Shown: in pieces, positions 5,250 through 7,548 of the stretch
How the letters are laid out: each line of letters opens with the position of its first letter
Position numbering within the stretch: position 1 is the first letter of the stretch
Source of the DNA: Bacteroidota bacterium
Lineage (GTDB): Bacteria; Bacteroidota; Bacteroidia; Bacteroidales; FEN-979
Assembly (NCBI GenBank): GCA_026391755.1
Contig: JAPLDN010000322.1
Span: 1 to 7,548 of the forward strand
Direction: 5' to 3'
DNA: 7,548 nt
The notes under the pieces: model-generated
Seen by the model: only the letters and a program-made list of their open reading frames with translations
Told to the model about the DNA's origin: nothing
Database searches by the model: none
Made by a program: the position numbers and the translations under genes

Positions 5250-7254
5250 TTATGGTACCAGGGATACTGCCTTATCATAATTTATCTGGTACAGCACTGC
5301 CGGTTCGTTATCATCTGACCCCACCTGGATTATCTTCGTCATAATGTCGGGGTATTTAAATCTGATGAGAGCCATGAAACGCTCGACCGTACTGGCAGTG
5401 ATCCCGTTGTTCTCGGTCGCATCGGCCCTCAGGTTGGCAGTGATCACATGGGTCACTCCTGCTCTTTTCAGATAGTTCAACAGGGAATCGGGATACACAA
5501 AGGAGATCACAGAATTGTTGCCGGGCAGCCAGGATTTAAGTGTATCAATATCCCCGGTTCCCCGGACCCTGTATTTATTAAGTTCTTCCATAGCCCTGGT
5601 TTCTATACTTTCAGGGAACTTCATAACGTAAAACGGGTTGCTGAGCATGTTCGATTCATTGATCATTCCGTATGCCGCCAGGCTGCTCTTTAAGACAATC
5701 GATAAGGTGTTCGAAACCGAATGGTTGTCTATCGAGGATGTTAAAATGTAATAATAGCGCAGCTTTTTCTGGGCACCGGCCTGCATGAGTGAATCCCCCG
5801 GCCTTGTATTGACGCGGGTTATACCAAAGAAACGCTTGCCTTTTCCGTAAATAAAAGAAACAGAGGGTTTGCGGCATGCAACAAATGCTTTCCCGGGCAG
5901 GTTTTCAGAAGCCCATTCGCTGATCTTACAATAGTTCTCCCAATCGGGGGTCATGCCATAATATTTCCCTTCAATCTGCCTTGCTTTACTGACCTCTCCG
6001 GCCGTTGTTTTAAATTCCAGTGAGAACAACAACAATACCAGGATTGGGAAAATAAATTGAAACTTCTTTAGCCTGCCGTAACTTAACAAAGAGAAGAAAA
6101 GGGAAAGTATCATGAGCAGGATCAGCGGGAAATATGGAATGATAAGCCTGCTCTGCCTCCAGATTGTCTGGGTAAGAAGAAACGTAACGAAAATGAATGT
6201 GACTGCATAGAGGCCGGTGAAGAGCAGGTATTTATTTTTCCAGAACGAAATAACGGTTGAACTGATGAGGAGCAGCCAGGTCAACAGTGCAAGGATTAGA
6301 TACGATTCATTGGCATCTTCGGCTTTGCGAATACCTAATATGCTGTAAACAGAGTCGGAGAAATAAAAGTTCGAATTTTCAAGCAAACGATTGACAAAAC
6401 CCCTGAAATCCTCCCTTCCTCCCCCGGTATCATAATAATTTTTTGCGACAAAATTTTCAAACTGGCCTGTAAAATGTATTTCGGAATTCCCCCATAATAT
6501 GAATTTACCTGCCTGGAATAATGCGAAAACAATTGTAAAAGAAATGATGAAAAAAAGAAGGTTTTTCCATTGTCCCCTGAGAAGAAAATAGGCGGATATC
6601 ACTATGACTACCGATAATCCAACGGTTCGGGTTATCCCGAGCGCAAGTACGCAAACCGAGAGTATCATATGCTGCTTAAGCATTTGCCTGAATGATTTTT
6701 CGTGTTCCTGTGCAATAAACAAGGTAAAAAACACATAAAAAGTGAGAGCCTGGATAAGCATGAAAAAGGCTTCACTATATGTTTGGCTGGCATAATAAAG
6801 GATAAATGAATTTATGGAAACAAGGATCAGCAGCGCGGTAAGAAGCAGGGAGGATATCCTGCCCTTAAAGGCTTTATAAGTAAAGAATATAAACCCCAGA
6901 ATAAATACCAGCGACAGGCTTTTCAGCGGGATTGCCTGAATGCCGAACATAGCTACGAAAGGACTCAGGACCAGGGGATATAAAGGCCCTGAGAATCCGG
7001 GGTAGGTGAAATGTGCTAAAAAATCGGCCGACCTGACTACGAAGGCCAAAAACCAGGGTAGTGAGTAGCACTCCCCACAACATAATATTCATGTGTTTGC
7101 TAAGGTATCCATCGGTCCTTTCAAACCATGAGGCTTCGACTTTCGGGGACTTTTTCCCGGCATTTGGTTTTCCTTCTGCTTTTCCCGGGGACAGAGGTTT
7201 TTGAGAAATTTTCGGATTAATCTTTTTTAGCGGATGTCGTTTGCTTCCCTCCAT
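5250..7254 (-). CDS. GT39-like multi-pass membrane glycosyltransferase, with an apparent frameshift after the first helix
   Basis: The long frame encodes about 599 residues, starting around AFVVRSADF. It has about ten membrane helices, then a C-terminal periplasmic part of roughly 240 residues (including WENYCKISEWASENLPG and VACRKPS) ending at TAA 5250-5252. Features typical of GT-C enzymes are YPGFSGPLYPLVLSPF after the first helix, TYSEAFF in a luminal loop, and WRQSRLIIPYFP near the last helices. Such proteins move sugars from lipid-phosphate donors at the outer face of the inner membrane; donor and acceptor are unknown here. The natural N terminus lies in another frame. It starts at ATG 7254 with a Lys/Pro-rich tail (10 Lys and 6 Pro in 40 residues), then SWFERTDGYLSKHMN and a first helix ending at TTLVFG. 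Removing one T from the T5 run at 7052-7048 would join the frames into about 667 residues. Even so, the acidic loop I expect between the first helix and AFVVRS seems absent. GT39 assignment is by pattern only. Confidence 0.72.
7040..7060 (-). other. Frameshift junction in the glycosyltransferase-like gene
   Basis: The frame from ATG 7254 ends its sensible part at TTLVFG and then runs on into unlikely sequence. The frame encoding the enzyme body is open from about 7090 but reads as membrane-protein sequence only from about 7049. The switch falls at a T5 run in the coding strand (plus 7048-7052). A loss of one T, or a larger deletion not divisible by three, would each explain it. Confidence 0.65.
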
Positions 7255-7276
7255 AGTGCTTATTTATCAGGATAAT

Positions 7277-7548
7277 TTAACATGGCTTTCGCCTGTAGAC
7301 CATAAACAGGCAGGAAACTGTCATCAGTATGCTGAGCAGTACGAGAATAACATTGTTTGTACTGCCAAAGTCCTGGTATTTCTGGCTAACGAGGCCCAGG
7401 TTGGCAAGGTAGGAGATGATAATGGCTCCGCTGTTGTTGACGAAATGAGCAAATACCGGAAGCCAGATTGAACCGCTCCAGTAAAAAAGGTAGCCGAAGA
7501 TCACTCCGAGGACCATCCTTGGCAGAATTCCGTAAAACTGCATATGCA
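7277..7548 (-). CDS. CPBP-family intramembrane metalloprotease (CAAX/Abi type), C-terminal part only
   Basis: The frame is open from the right edge to TAA at 7279-7277, giving about 89 visible residues. It begins with H-MQFYGILPR, which matches the region just after the second catalytic motif (FxxxH) of CPBP proteases; the His codon is at 7546-7544. The fragment then has GVIFGYLFYWSGSIWLPVFAHFVNN, where HFVNN is the third motif (HxxxN), and finally a last membrane helix and a basic tail (YRRKPC). The first motif (EExxxR) would lie outside the window. Members of this family are membrane-embedded proteases or related membrane proteins; the substrate is unknown. The stop is 22 bases before the glycosyltransferase-like ATG on the same strand, so the two are probably co-transcribed, with this gene first. 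Confidence 0.85.
   Translation of the reverse strand, partial: HMQFYGILPRMVLGVIFGYLFYWSGSIWLPVFAHFVNNSGAIIISYLANLGLVSQKYQDFGSTNNVILVLLSILMTVSCLFMVYRRKPC

Overview
The window looks like a piece of a Bacteroidota chromosome, probably an environmental member of the Bacteroidales or a related order. The evidence is the short-loop Omp85-type barrel family, the lipoprotein with an SSC lipobox and a 'SLHPFYTEKD' start, the LytS/LytTR two-component pair, and one very good Bacteroidota-type promoter (TTG-N19-TAnnTTTG). The family assignments come from motifs read by eye; no search was run.

Region 1 (1-2720, minus strand) is a two-gene unit. A sodium:solute symporter (SSS/SLC5 family) is followed by an Omp85-related outer-membrane barrel that runs off the left edge. 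They share an ATGA stop/start overlap, so they are probably translationally coupled. An inner-membrane transporter coupled to an outer-membrane barrel suggests a joint envelope role, but the substrate is not visible.

Region 2 (2721-2877) is the only sizeable intergenic space. It is a divergent control region with the symporter promoter and a dyad of 11 + 11 bases.

Region 3 (2878-5230, plus strand) is a probable three-gene operon: a small lipoprotein whose frame is broken by an apparent single-base deletion near a T5 run, a four-helix membrane histidine kinase of the LytS type, and a LytTR response regulator. The kinase and regulator genes overlap by 29 bases and form a complete phosphorelay pair. 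The lipoprotein may be its envelope partner or output.

Region 4 (5250-7548, minus strand) converges on region 3 with a 19-base gap. Reading in the direction of transcription, it holds the C-terminal end of a CPBP (CAAX-type) membrane protease that enters from the right edge, then a large GT39-like multi-pass membrane protein. The latter's frame is broken after its first membrane helix, and an acidic loop I would expect there seems to be missing.

There are no RNA genes, insertion sequences or CRISPR arrays that I can support. The points most worth checking are the coupled symporter/barrel pair, the apparently leaderless symporter transcript, the dyad between the divergent units, and the two frame breaks, both beside T5 runs in the coding strand.
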